A DNA stretch of 64,000 nt, taken from contig CALKBV010000006.1 of assembly GCA_937775265.1 (NCBI GenBank), positions 62,001 to 126,000 of the forward strand, read 5' to 3'. The stretch comes from an uncultured Pseudomonadales bacterium (GTDB lineage: Bacteria > Pseudomonadota > Gammaproteobacteria > Pseudomonadales > Azotimanducaceae). The position numbers and the translations under genes are program-made. Each line of letters opens with the position of its first letter. The first letter of the stretch is position 1. Shown piece after piece: positions 17,588 to 25,745 of this stretch. The notes beneath the pieces are model-generated. The model was not told the DNA's origin and searched no databases. It was given only the letters and a program-made list of their open reading frames with translations.

Positions 17588-18460
17588 ATGCGGATGGATT
17601 TTGAAGGCAAAGTAGCCGTTGTGACGGGTGCAGGCGGTGGGCTGGGTCGTTGTCATGCGATGCAGCTGGCTGAGCGCGGCGCCAAAGTAGTTGTGAATGA
17701 TCTGGGTGGCGCAATGGACGGCGCAGGATCATCTGATGCGGCTGATGCCGTGGTCGAGGAGATTCGTGCAGCAGGTGGAGTGGCGATTGCTAACAAGGCG
17801 TCGGTGTCGGATCGCGATGGTGCTAAGAGCATGGTTGACGATGCACTACGCGAGTTTGGTGGATTGCACATTCTGGTCAACAACGCCGGTATTCTGCGCG
17901 ATCGCTCGTTCAAGAAAATGACGCTGGACGATTTTGATCAAGTAGTACAGGTACATCTCACGGGTAGTGCCTACGTTACGCACTACGCTTGGCCGGTTAT
18001 GTACGAGCAGAACTATGGGCGCATCGTGTTCACCACTTCCGGTTCCGGCATCTACGGGAACTTTGGTCAGTCCAACTATGGTGCCGCAAAAATGGGCATG
18101 CTGGGTCTTGCTAACGTGTTGGCTCTGGAAGGTCGGAGCAAGAACATTCGCGTAAACTGTTTGGCACCGGCAGCCACCACTCGCATGACCGAAAACCTGC
18201 CGGGTAGCGATCCAAAGCGCCCGCCAAATGAGCCTGGTCTGGTTAGCCCGGCGGTGCTTTACATGTGCAGCGACGATGCACCGAGCGGTGAGACTATTGA
18301 GGCCGTGGCGGGTCGATTCAGCCGCTCTGCAGTGTTCAGCAATCGCGGTATTAAGCTGGGCCGTGAAGCGACTTACGAAGATCTCATGGGCAACATCGAC
18401 GAAATGCGCGACATGAGTGAGTCGGGTGAAGGTCGCGGCTGGAAGATGAAGAAGCAGTAA
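17588..18460 (+). CDS. SDR family oxidoreductase, 17-beta-HSD type 4-like 3-hydroxyacyl-CoA dehydrogenase
   Basis: NAD(P)-dependent short-chain dehydrogenase of 290 residues. The cofactor motif TGAGGGLG, the VNDLGG segment that characterises the peroxisomal multifunctional enzyme type 2 / HSD17B4 group, NNAG, and the catalytic Ser (TTSGSGIYG) with YGAAK are all present. Length and the AGG(V)A...FGGLHILVNNAGILRDRSF wording match that group, which oxidises 3-hydroxyacyl-CoA esters including steroid side chains. AGGAGA precedes the start; a second ATG lies two codons in. The gene's 3' side faces the thiolase (convergent), so both could serve beta-oxidation. Confidence 0.9.
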   Translation: MRMDFEGKVAVVTGAGGGLGRCHAMQLAERGAKVVVNDLGGAMDGAGSSDAADAVVEEIRAAGGVAIANKASVSDRDGAKSMVDDALREFGGLHILVNNAGILRDRSFKKMTLDDFDQVVQVHLTGSAYVTHYAWPVMYEQNYGRIVFTTSGSGIYGNFGQSNYGAAKMGMLGLANVLALEGRSKNIRVNCLAPAATTRMTENLPGSDPKRPPNEPGLVSPAVLYMCSDDAPSGETIEAVAGRFSRSAVFSNRGIKLGREATYEDLMGNIDEMRDMSESGEGRGWKMKKQ

Positions 18461-18663
18461 GTGTTAGCTGCAATGGTCTAAGTTGCAGTGGCCTAAGTGC
18501 CAGTGGATTGACCGAAAGTGGTGCACACGATTTCCGTATCGAGTGCACCAACAACCCGAATGACCATTTTACCTGGAAGCTCGCCCTCTCCTAAGCCCCC
18601 ACTCCTCCCATTCCCAGGATCCACTTCTGGGACCAACTCCTAGGACCCACTCCCAGGACAAGG

Positions 18664-18688
18664 GTGCGAGGTTCATAACACCTCGCAC
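18664..18688. terminator. Hairpin between convergent SDR and thiolase genes
   Basis: Perfect 9-bp stem GTGCGAGGT / ACCTCGCAC with a 7-base loop, 28 bases from the thiolase stop. No T run on either side. It is likely a bidirectional termination or 3'-end stabilising structure. Confidence 0.5.
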
Positions 18689-18716
18689 GACAGAGACCAG
18701 GTTAGGACTGCTAACC

Positions 18717-19940
18717 CTATACCCGCTCAATAATGACGGCTGGCGCCATGCCGCCGCCTGCACACATGGTAATCAGGGCAAACTGACCGTCGCAGCGTTC
18801 GAGTTCATCCAGCGCGGTGCCAATGAGCATGGCACCGGTCGCGCCAATAGGATGTCCTAAAGCCATAGCCGCGCCATTAATGTTAACCTTCTCGCGGTCA
18901 AGGTTTAAGTCGCGTTGAAACTTTTCGGAAACCACTGCAAAGGCTTCGTTGATCTCCCAGACGTCAATGTCATTGATGGTCAAGCCAGCCTTTTGTAACA
19001 CCTTGTGCGCCGCTGGCACTGGAGCGTTTAACATTAAGGTTGGACAATCCCCCATGTTTGCGCAGGCAACAACACGCGCTCGAGCCTTGAGACCTTGTGC
19101 TTTGGCATAGTTGGGACTAGCCCAAAGAATAGCGGCTGATCCATCAACAACACCAGATGAGTTGCCTGCGTGGTGTACATGCTCGATGGCAAGATCCGTG
19201 TACTTCTGGTTGATTAGCTCGCGAAACGATTTTGAATCTTCCGTGTGCCGATAGTCCGCGATTTTTGGAAAGCTGGGTTGTAATGACGATAGGGATTCGA
19301 CTGTGGTGCCTGGGCGAGGGAACTCTTCTCGATCGAGCGCGATGGTGCCGTCTGGATTGTGGACGGGTACCAGGCTACGGCTAAATCGACCTTCTTCAAT
19401 CGCTCGCTGGGCGCGGCTTTGCGACAGGGCGGCGAGTTCATCCAGTGTCTGGCGTGAAATGCCTTCCAAGGTGGCAATAGCATCTGCGCAGACACCCTGG
19501 TGCGATTGCGGATGAATTTCCTGTAAATGAGGATTGTTGGCGCCCATAGGCAGTACCCCTTTCTTAGGCAGGGACATCATCTCCGTACCGCCGGAAACCA
19601 CCAAATCTTCCATGCCTGACATCACTGCCTGGGCGGCGAGGTTGGCGCTGGTTATACCTGAGCCGCAGAACCGGTCCAGGGTCACACCACTGGCGCGAAT
19701 GTCATAGCCAGCGTCTAGAGCCGACATGCGTCCCAGATCGCCTCCTTGCTCGCAAACCTGTGAGCTGGTGCCCCAGATAACGTCGTCAACATCGGCCGTA
19801 TTGATGCCCGTGCGATCCGCCAATGCGCGCAATACGGTAGACCCCAAATGTTGCGGGTGCAAATGTGAGAGGGCACCTTTGCCCGCTTTGCCGATGCCGC
19901 GTGGCGTTCGGCAGGTATCAATGATCAAGGCTTCGCCCAT
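18717..19940 (-). CDS. Acetyl-CoA C-acyltransferase (thiolase)
   Basis: Cleaves 3-ketoacyl-CoA to acetyl-CoA and a shortened acyl-CoA. Length 407 aa. The nucleophilic cysteine lies in VTLDRFCGSGITSANLAAQ, the conserved GGTEMMS follows, then NEAFAVV, GHPIGATG (catalytic His) and the second active-site cysteine in MCAGGGMAPA. The RTPRGIGKAGKGALSHLHPQ start is close to thiolases of the steroid FadA5/FadA6 type rather than FadA of fatty-acid beta-oxidation; that is a family impression, not proof. Single gene, convergent with the SDR. Confidence 0.92.
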   Translation of the reverse strand: MGEALIIDTCRTPRGIGKAGKGALSHLHPQHLGSTVLRALADRTGINTADVDDVIWGTSSQVCEQGGDLGRMSALDAGYDIRASGVTLDRFCGSGITSANLAAQAVMSGMEDLVVSGGTEMMSLPKKGVLPMGANNPHLQEIHPQSHQGVCADAIATLEGISRQTLDELAALSQSRAQRAIEEGRFSRSLVPVHNPDGTIALDREEFPRPGTTVESLSSLQPSFPKIADYRHTEDSKSFRELINQKYTDLAIEHVHHAGNSSGVVDGSAAILWASPNYAKAQGLKARARVVACANMGDCPTLMLNAPVPAAHKVLQKAGLTINDIDVWEINEAFAVVSEKFQRDLNLDREKVNINGAAMALGHPIGATGAMLIGTALDELERCDGQFALITMCAGGGMAPAVIIERV

Positions 19941-20285
19941 GGTGATTCTCCAAGTAGTGTAGTGTTGTTAAGATATTTCTTTGTCGATTATAACCACTAA
20001 TGGCTGGTGTGTCGGTTATTGTTGGTTTACCAAAGAGCAAGCCAACTTGGCGCCAATCTTGACATATGTCCAACAATTATTACAATGGGTAAATTATAGA
20101 AAGTCCACTTCATGCGGCCGGCAATGCGCATATTTTTATCGCAAACTCTTCAACTCACAATCAAACAGGTACATTGCGTGACAGTACACCCATTGGAATG
20201 GCTCACGGGCTTTCTTTTCTTCTATTGGTCTAAAAAAACCCAATAAAAGTGTACTACTGAGGTAGCTTGAATCGGAGGTTGAAGC
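19941..20285. other. Intergenic region upstream of thiolase and truncated MFS gene
   Basis: AT-rich region between divergent genes; I see no gene. GGAGG at 20275-20279 is the ribosome binding site for the TTG-start MFS fragment that follows. Confidence 0.4.
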
Positions 20286-20441
20286 TTGAGTGAGCCAAGT
20301 ATTGAGAACGCGGAGCAGTCGCAGAACACATCTGGCGGTCTGTCACCAAACGGAACAGCAGCAGAACAACTGAGCAAGGTCAAAATGGCGCTTTACGGCG
20401 CGGCTAACTTGCCAACGTCGATTGTGGGTCTGCCTATTGCC
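20286..20441 (+). pseudogene. MFS (GPH-type) transporter truncated by a transposon tip
   Basis: A TTG start with GGAGG upstream opens a frame whose first 52 residues end LSKVKMALYGAANLPTSIVG and LPIA, a good match to the N-terminal helix of MFS_2/GPH sugar symporters. At 20442 the frame runs into the IS91-like tip and stops being transporter-like. No continuation of the transporter is visible on the other side of the element, so the rest was deleted. Confidence 0.7.
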
Positions 20442-20478
20442 CTTTCTATCGAAAAGCCCTGTTATAATTTCTATCCTC
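20442..20478 (+). mobile_element. IS91-like solo right end inside the MFS gene
   Basis: Tip reading CTTTCTATCGAAAAGCCCTG, TTATAATTTC and TATCCTC. TGTTATAAT is intact. One base of the palindrome is changed (CTATCG for CGATCG). Confidence 0.8.
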
Positions 20479-20600
20479 CCGTGGATTGCTATCAGGCTCG
20501 ACCGGGCAGGTAGATACTCGCAGCTGAGGTTGTTTGGTGATGTAGGCAAAGGATTAAGAGCGCGGGAGTGATCTGCGCTAAGAGCAACTAGTGATGCGAT

Positions 20601-20650
20601 GATCAGAACCGTTCAGAACCGTTCAGAACCGTTCAGAACCGTTCAGAACC
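20601..20650 (+). repeat. Five tandem copies of a 10-bp unit
   Basis: Four exact GTTCAGAACC units preceded by one GATCAGAACC. The array ends exactly where the second repeat family (AATCAAGATAC...) begins. GTTC/GAAC is a known preferred target type for IS91-like elements, so the array may mark repeated use of one target site; that is inference. Confidence 0.9.
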
Positions 20651-20703
20651 AATCAAGATACTTTTAAAGTCCGGGATAAATACGGTTTAAACTTCCTATC
20701 CTC
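20651..20703 (+). repeat. Second dispersed repeat family, copy 1
   Basis: A 53-bp sequence: AATCAAGATACTTTTAAAGT, CCGGGATAAATACGGTTTAA, ACTTCCTATCCTC. It recurs at 32321-32373 and 40148-40194. The final TTCCTATCCTC equals the tip of the IS91-like family, so the same enzyme may have recognised both. Confidence 0.75.
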
Positions 20704-20729
20704 ATGGTGGATATACAGGGTACACAGGA

Positions 20730-20789
20730 ATGGCACTTGGATTCGAAATCATACTTCTGATCTGTGCGCTCTATCTATATCTCTTCTAA
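20730..20789 (+). CDS. Possible 19-residue hydrophobic small protein
   Basis: ATG with ACAGGA just upstream encodes MALGFEIILLICALYLYLF then TAA. A single membrane span makes up the whole peptide, similar to known tiny membrane proteins, and it lies 26 bases after the second-family repeat tip. There is no family evidence, so this could be chance. Confidence 0.3.
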   Translation: MALGFEIILLICALYLYLF

Positions 20790-20796
20790 ATGCTAT

Positions 20797-21561
20797 CTAG
20801 TGATTCCACCAGGGCAGATCACTAAACGAACGCATATCCAGTTCGTGGGTCCAGACCGAGCGGTGCTGCTGCGCAATATGGTAATAGGTCTCTGCAATTT
20901 TCTCGGGCAGCATCAACCCATCGTGCGCCATACCTTTAGTCTCTCTGAGTTTTGCGAACTGCGCTTGACCCAACATTTTACCCAGGGTATCTGGCGCATC
21001 AACAGCGCCATCAACAATGATGTGGGCTACATGAATTCCTTTGGGGGCAAATTCCGCATTCAACGACTGACACAACATACGTCGCCCACCCATGGCGGCG
21101 GCGTGTGAATGTTGTCCCGCGTTGCCTCGTACAGCCGACGTCGCAGAAGTCACTAGTAACGTCCCCTTACCCCGCTCTGCCATTGCCGGGCAGATAGCAC
21201 TAGCCGCCCGAAACAAACCAAAGGTGGCCATCTTCCAACCCATCTCAAACGCCTTGTAGCTCGTGTCAGCCAAACTGCGATTACCAATCTGCGCGCCCAG
21301 GTTGAAGACCACTACTTCTATCGGCCCAATGTCCGCTTCAATTGCGGTGATGCGCGCTTCAATGGCGTCCTGTTCAATGGCATTCATCAAAAATCCGCTC
21401 GCGCTGTTACCGGCGATTTCGATATCGTCGACCAACTTGTTCAAGCCGGCTTCATCGCTACGTCGACACAAGACCGCGTGGTAGCCGTTGGCCGCAAAGA
21501 GTTTGCCAACGTTGCCACCGATGCCGGCGCCTGCTCCGATAACCAAACATACTGGTTTCAT
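20797..21561 (-). CDS. SDR family protein with atypical active site
   Basis: Rossmann-fold short-chain dehydrogenase-like protein of 254 residues. The cofactor loop GAGAGIG is present. The usual NNAG is NLGAQ and, after the TSATSAVRG serine region, the normal YxxxK is replaced by HSHAAAMGGRRM, so the catalytic Tyr and Lys are missing. It ends in ELDMRSFSDLPWW. Proteins of this type may be non-catalytic or use altered chemistry. It heads a minus-strand group of small enzymes (HxlR, GST), possibly the last gene of that unit. Confidence 0.8.
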   Translation of the reverse strand: MKPVCLVIGAGAGIGGNVGKLFAANGYHAVLCRRSDEAGLNKLVDDIEIAGNSASGFLMNAIEQDAIEARITAIEADIGPIEVVVFNLGAQIGNRSLADTSYKAFEMGWKMATFGLFRAASAICPAMAERGKGTLLVTSATSAVRGNAGQHSHAAAMGGRRMLCQSLNAEFAPKGIHVAHIIVDGAVDAPDTLGKMLGQAQFAKLRETKGMAHDGLMLPEKIAETYYHIAQQHRSVWTHELDMRSFSDLPWWNH

Positions 21562-21585
21562 TTTTTGTTCCTCGGTTTTCTGACG

Positions 21586-22052
21586 TTATAATTTTTTATG
21601 GCGATCGTTTCGGGCTGGCCCTGAAACCGCTTTGATTTCGCGCGGCAGCAACGCGCGCCCCTCTTGGCTGATGGCCGACATAGGCCGTATGGGCAGGCCA
21701 GTCTCTCGCTCAACAAAGGTTAATCGTATCCCTTTGGGGTTGGCTTTGAACTCATCACCCCAATGGGTCATCGACAGGAGGATTGGCTGCAACGCAAGAC
21801 CTTTGTTCGTTAGCCTATAGTCGGCATGCCCCCTTGGCTCACCGCAGTTCTTTCGAAGATGCCTTCGTCAACCAGTCGCGCAAGCCTGGTGGCCAGAATA
21901 TTGCGGGCAATGCCCAAATTCGCTTGAAACTGGCTGAATTTGCGAGCGCCAAAAAAGGCATCTCGCAAAATCAGTAAGGTCCACCGCTCGCCAACGACGT
22001 CTAACGTTTGGGCGAGCGAACAGTTCATCTCATCGAACTTTTTATATTTCAT
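21586..22052 (-). pseudogene. HxlR-family regulator with a one-base frameshift
   Basis: Winged-helix regulator. Residues 1-75 read MKYKKFDEMNCSLAQTLDVV, GERWTLLILRDAFFGARKF, SQFQANLGIARNILATRL and ARLVDEGIFERT, all typical of HxlR. Then the frame stops at 21810. In the neighbouring frame the domain continues HADYRLTNKGLALQPILLSM and WGDEF to a stop at 21586. The shift sits in a run of five G (six would restore the frame), so either a true mutation or a homopolymer sequencing error. Total length would be about 155 aa, normal for the family. Confidence 0.75.
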
Positions 22053-22078
22053 GCGGCGTACCGATAAAGTGTTTGCCC

Positions 22079-22702
22079 TTATTTGGCTGATTTTTCAGTT
22101 TCAACGCGCTTAACACTCGGATGCTCGGCCATTACCGCAAGGACATTTTGAATGCTCGGGTAGCCATCCAGCAGGTCCTCACCATAAATGGCTTTCACCA
22201 TCCCGGTACCCATGCCGAAGCAGTAGAAGGTATAGAAGTCTGCCAAGGTAACCTGATCGCCGGCGGCATAAGGTGCACCAACAAATAAACGATCAACCGC
22301 TTTCATACCTTTTGTAAGGTCTGCTTTCACCGCGGCTTTGGTTTCTTCTGATACTGGCTGCTTGAACAGCACTTCGGGTAGCAACCGTCGAGCGACTAAC
22401 TCAACATCTAACTTAAGATGGCAAACTAGCTCCATCACTTTGGCCGCTTGCATCGCATCGCCGGGGAGCAAGGCGGGTTGCGGTTGCAGGCGTTCGAGGT
22501 AGTTCGCGATTGCGATCGATTCGGAGAGGTACACGCCATTCACTTCGATAGCAGGCATTTTGCCCATAGGCGACAGCGTCAGAAAACCCTCCTCTTGGCT
22601 AGGTGGTCTTTTGACCTCCTCGAAATCTAATCCCTTTTCGATTAGTAGCGCCTTGGTCAGGCTGTAGTAGTTGCTCATGCGAAGGCCGTAAATTTTTATC
22701 AT
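22079..22702 (-). CDS. Glutathione S-transferase family protein
   Basis: GST of 207 residues. The thioredoxin-like N-domain starts IKIYGLRMSNYYSLTKALLI and contains SPMGKMPAIEVNGVYLSES with the cis-Pro and the E-S glutathione contacts. The C-terminal helical domain includes YAAGDQVTLADFYTFYCFGM. It is immediately upstream of the HxlR regulator (26 bases), a common pairing for redox or electrophile response. Unlike the GST at 1106 it lacks the GRRNSMNVQ motif, so it belongs to another subgroup. Confidence 0.87.
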   Translation of the reverse strand: MIKIYGLRMSNYYSLTKALLIEKGLDFEEVKRPPSQEEGFLTLSPMGKMPAIEVNGVYLSESIAIANYLERLQPQPALLPGDAMQAAKVMELVCHLKLDVELVARRLLPEVLFKQPVSEETKAAVKADLTKGMKAVDRLFVGAPYAAGDQVTLADFYTFYCFGMGTGMVKAIYGEDLLDGYPSIQNVLAVMAEHPSVKRVETEKSAK

Positions 22703-22971
22703 GTCGCCAGATCTCCTGAATTTTGGCTGCGTATCCCAGATTGGGACGCTGCATTATGGTTTTATCACGAAACCATAAAACACAGATCATTCGCAAGCCC
22801 TTCTACGGAACCGGAATATCAGGGTGGTTGCGTTACTGGGTTAGTAATACTGGTTATAAGACAATTCAGAGGAGGCATTTCCTGTGATTAGCCCCAGCTG
22901 GTCAGGTACCACGATCGTCCCGAACGGCTTTAGGTAACGCAAGTTTGCATTCCGCGAGTTCAGTCTTTGTG

Positions 22972-23253
22972 CTAAATACCTAACTGGTTAGAATTTCTAA
23001 TCGCATGACCGTACAACCAAAGCGCAGGAAGCATTAACAATCCTGCCGTACTGATTGCGACTCTAACGCCAAAATCGCGTCCGATTAAACCGACGCCGGG
23101 TCCAACTGCCATTTGCCCTAGAGCGTCCAACTGGCTATGCAAGGAAATCACCGTCGCACGCGAACTCGAAGGAATGTTTCGGTTAAACCAAACCATGGTT
23201 AACGGATGCGTAACGCTGCGCATTGGATGGATCAATATATACATCGCGAGCAC
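22972..23253 (-). pseudogene. MFS transporter C-terminal fragment
   Basis: Reads LAMYILIHPMRSVTHPLTMV, WFNRNIPSSSRATVISLHSQ, LDALGQMAVGPGVGLIGRDF and a final hydrophobic helix (TAGLLMLPALWLYGHA). The NRxIPSSxRATVxSxxSQxDAxGQ pattern is a familiar mid-protein segment of MFS drug/unknown transporters. The first ten helices are absent. The fragment overlaps the end of the secreted-protein gene upstream in another frame, marking a fusion junction near 23240. Confidence 0.65.
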
Positions 23254-23716
23254 TTCCCTGCCAACCAGAGATAGCGCCGATACGGTTTTCCAAAAGCCAT
23301 GCTCTAAGGGATTGCAAAACCGCTACTTCTTCATCAGCGGGATCAACTAGAATCAATCCTGTATCTTTATCGCGTTCTAAGTAATAACTCCATGGCTCTC
23401 CCACCCAACCTGACAAGGCAGCATCAATCGCCTCAATATCTATTTCTGAGCTGTAGTAATCAGCCCCATTAACATCTACGCCACCGTCAAATATCTCGAA
23501 GGTCGATGCCTTGCCAAAACTTAGTTCAGATAATCCAGCTAAAGCTAAAGCAGCTTCTGGCCGAAAGCTTTCTAGAGTTGGATAGAGCGTCGTATCGTTG
23601 TAACCCCGCAACAAAAAAGCTATATCAGTTTTTTCTGTATCAGCCGCAAGAGTTATACCAGACATGACAGATAGCACTAAAAGCCCAAATATCTTAGCAA
23701 TGAAACTGAGCCACAT
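23183..23716 (-). CDS. Secreted protein of unknown function, 3' end altered
   Basis: Residues 1-25 form a signal peptide (KIFGLLVLSVMSGITLA, cleavage likely before ADTEK). The mature part is acidic: RGYNDTTLYPTLESFRPEAA, FEIFDGGVDVNGADYYSSE, WSYYLERDKDTGLILVDPAD. I recognise no family. The last ~30 residues lie on DNA that in another frame encodes an MFS transporter fragment, so the original C-terminus has probably been replaced. Confidence 0.55.
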   Translation of the reverse strand: MWLSFIAKIFGLLVLSVMSGITLAADTEKTDIAFLLRGYNDTTLYPTLESFRPEAALALAGLSELSFGKASTFEIFDGGVDVNGADYYSSEIDIEAIDAALSGWVGEPWSYYLERDKDTGLILVDPADEEVAVLQSLRAWLLENRIGAISGWQGSARDVYIDPSNAQRYASVNHGLV

Positions 23717-23857
23717 AGATTTTTATAGTACTATTATGATATCAAAAATTGCCGTAATGATCGGAGGTTAGGGTATATAAAAGGGCCTTTCAAGGGAAGT
23801 CTGAGTATCGAATCAGACAGGTGCCTGCTGTGGGTAGCGAGTAATGGTGCTACCCCT

Positions 23858-24211
23858 TTAAGGACGGTTCATTACACGCAAGTATTTTAATTTGGTTTTA
23901 CCCTTGTTGTGTACACGGTGAAAAATACCGGCTTGAACCGTAACGATGTCCTGTGCATTGACTTCGTATATCTCCTCCAACTCGCCTTGGCCTTCGTCAG
24001 GGTGGCGAAGGTAGATTTCCCCGGAACCTTGCGTAAAAAAGAATATTTCGTCTTGTAGCAGGTGCTTATGCCCAGCCGTTTCCTTACCCGGGAAAAGGTG
24101 CGTGCTGCTCAGGAGGAGGTTTTCACCGACAAAGTTGTCTTTGACGGTGTAATTGTCATTCTCTTTGCTGATGTGCCCACCAATGTCGTCAAATTCGTCT
24201 TTCATTTTCAC
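23858..24211 (-). CDS. Cupin-domain protein
   Basis: Single conserved beta-barrel cupin, 117 residues. Motif 1 is GHKHLLQDEIFFFTQGSGEI, giving the metal-binding His, His and Glu; motif 2 is AGIFHRVHN with the last His. Such proteins bind a metal and act as isomerases, dioxygenases or small-molecule sensors. The start lies about 55 bases from an inverted pair of IS91-like tips whose left arm carries an extended -10 directed toward this gene. Confidence 0.85.
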   Translation of the reverse strand: MKMKDEFDDIGGHISKENDNYTVKDNFVGENLLLSSTHLFPGKETAGHKHLLQDEIFFFTQGSGEIYLRHPDEGQGELEEIYEVNAQDIVTVQAGIFHRVHNKGKTKLKYLRVMNRP

Positions 24212-24263
24212 CTTCTTTTTTTCTGTAATACGCTGTAAGGGAATCTTTAGCTTCGGTCCGCCT

Positions 24264-24322
24264 GAGGATAGGAATTATAACAGGGCTTTTCGAGCGAAAG
24301 CCCTGTTATAATTCCTATCCTC
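24264..24322. repeat. Perfect inverted pair of IS91-like tips (palindromic element)
   Basis: Two tips joined head to head. At least 25 bp of perfect complementarity: GAGGATAGGAATTATAACAG then GGCTT on the left, the exact reverse on the right, around a 9-base centre (TTCGAGCGA). Each arm carries an outward TGTTATAAT. The left arm faces the cupin gene at 24211. RNA from this site would form a very strong hairpin. Confidence 0.92.
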
Positions 24323-24489
24323 CATCCTACCCACCTTTCTTGCGGATCCCTCTTCCGCCACTAGCCTTGTGATAAAAAAGTATTCTGCAGCAGAGTACCC
24401 TCGTCCCCAATTACCTCACAACTTCCTTGCTTACCTCTCCGCCGGCGTCGTCGCGGTCACTGAACAATTCTAAGTTTAAGATCTTCAGG

Positions 24490-25743
24490 TCACTCAAATA
24501 ACGCCTCAATAATACGAGCGCTCGTCATTGGAGGCTCCGGATTAGGCGACCCTGTAGCGATTCTGGCGAGTATCACTTCTGCCAATTCAGCTGAACTCAT
24601 TTCGTTCGGCGCTAGCACCGATGCAGCACCAGCCCGCGCCAGATCGACGGCGTTAGCGAATTGGTCAGTTGAGAAAGGTAACACCAACTGTCGCACTCCG
24701 GCGCCAAGGCATTCCTGCACACTGTTGTTCCCACCGTGATGAATCGCCAGGTCGGCATAGGGCAACATGGCAACTTGAGGAAGCTCCCGCGCCACTATCC
24801 AGTCGTTAGGGACTGACCCTAGATCTTCTTTCGGCATTGAACCAATAGCCATTGCAGCCCGCGCCCCGACGTGGCGGATTGCTTTGGCAACAAGCTTCAG
24901 GACATCGACCCGGTGGGACAAAAATGTACCAAGAGCAACATATATTTGTGGACGATTGCCCTGTGGTTGACGCCAGGCGCTCAGCTCTTCAGGCAGTGTC
25001 TCTTCTCTTACGAGAGGGCCTACGAACCGATGATCTGAGTTCACGTCCGCCGAGCGAAGTGAACTGTGGTAACTGGAGACACTATTATATAGAACCCTTC
25101 GGCCATGCACTCTGAAGGCGTCCTCTACCGGTGGACGCTCAGGCGCTACGGACGCCAGCGCGGTATTCCATCGATCTGTAAATGCTGCGGTAACGGTATC
25201 CGCAAGCTGCTCAACGTCGCGAAGTTTCTCCCCATCGGGACGCAGGCACACTGACCACTCAGCCGGAATCCCATAACGCTCATGGCCTACAGGTAACTGG
25301 CTGGGGTGGCCTGGCACCAGCGTCATAAAAGATTCGCCGAGTGCATACATCGCCAGGGTTGACCCGAAAGATACATGGTCAACCAGCACTTCGTCTGGTT
25401 CGAGATCTCTGTACAGCGAAATAATGGAACGAACCACCTGCTCGGGTTGCCACAACAAATCGATTTGCCTTTGCATGGCCTGATATCGAATCGTCTCCAG
25501 AGGGCCCCTTCGAGTGGCTGCAAGGAACCGTTCGATCGATGGATCTTTGGTAACAACACCGCTGTTCGAAGACGCAGCAAGATTCAACTCTCGCCACTCA
25601 AAGCCCTCGGCTTTGACACGTGATCGTAAGCCGTGACCTGTAGCAATCACTACTCGCCGGCCGTCTTCTTTCGCTGTACGGGCCATCACCGCCAACGGTC
25701 CATAATGGGACACATAGTCAGGGCTGATGACCAGCAACGTCAT
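24490..25743 (-). CDS. GT1/GT28-like glycosyltransferase
   Basis: GT-B fold glycosyltransferase of 417 residues. The N-terminal acceptor domain starts LLVISPDYVSHYGPLAVMAR. The C-terminal donor domain contains the nucleotide-sugar motif HHGGNNSVQECLGAGVRQLV followed by LPFSTDQFANA, typical of macrolide/sterol/UDP-glucuronosyl-type (MGT) transferases. The start is 2 bases after the stop of the GT4-like gene, so they form one operon and probably glycosylate the same or related molecules. Acceptor unknown. Confidence 0.88.
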   Translation of the reverse strand: MTLLVISPDYVSHYGPLAVMARTAKEDGRRVVIATGHGLRSRVKAEGFEWRELNLAASSNSGVVTKDPSIERFLAATRRGPLETIRYQAMQRQIDLLWQPEQVVRSIISLYRDLEPDEVLVDHVSFGSTLAMYALGESFMTLVPGHPSQLPVGHERYGIPAEWSVCLRPDGEKLRDVEQLADTVTAAFTDRWNTALASVAPERPPVEDAFRVHGRRVLYNSVSSYHSSLRSADVNSDHRFVGPLVREETLPEELSAWRQPQGNRPQIYVALGTFLSHRVDVLKLVAKAIRHVGARAAMAIGSMPKEDLGSVPNDWIVARELPQVAMLPYADLAIHHGGNNSVQECLGAGVRQLVLPFSTDQFANAVDLARAGAASVLAPNEMSSAELAEVILARIATGSPNPEPPMTSARIIEALFE

Positions 25744-25745
25744 TG

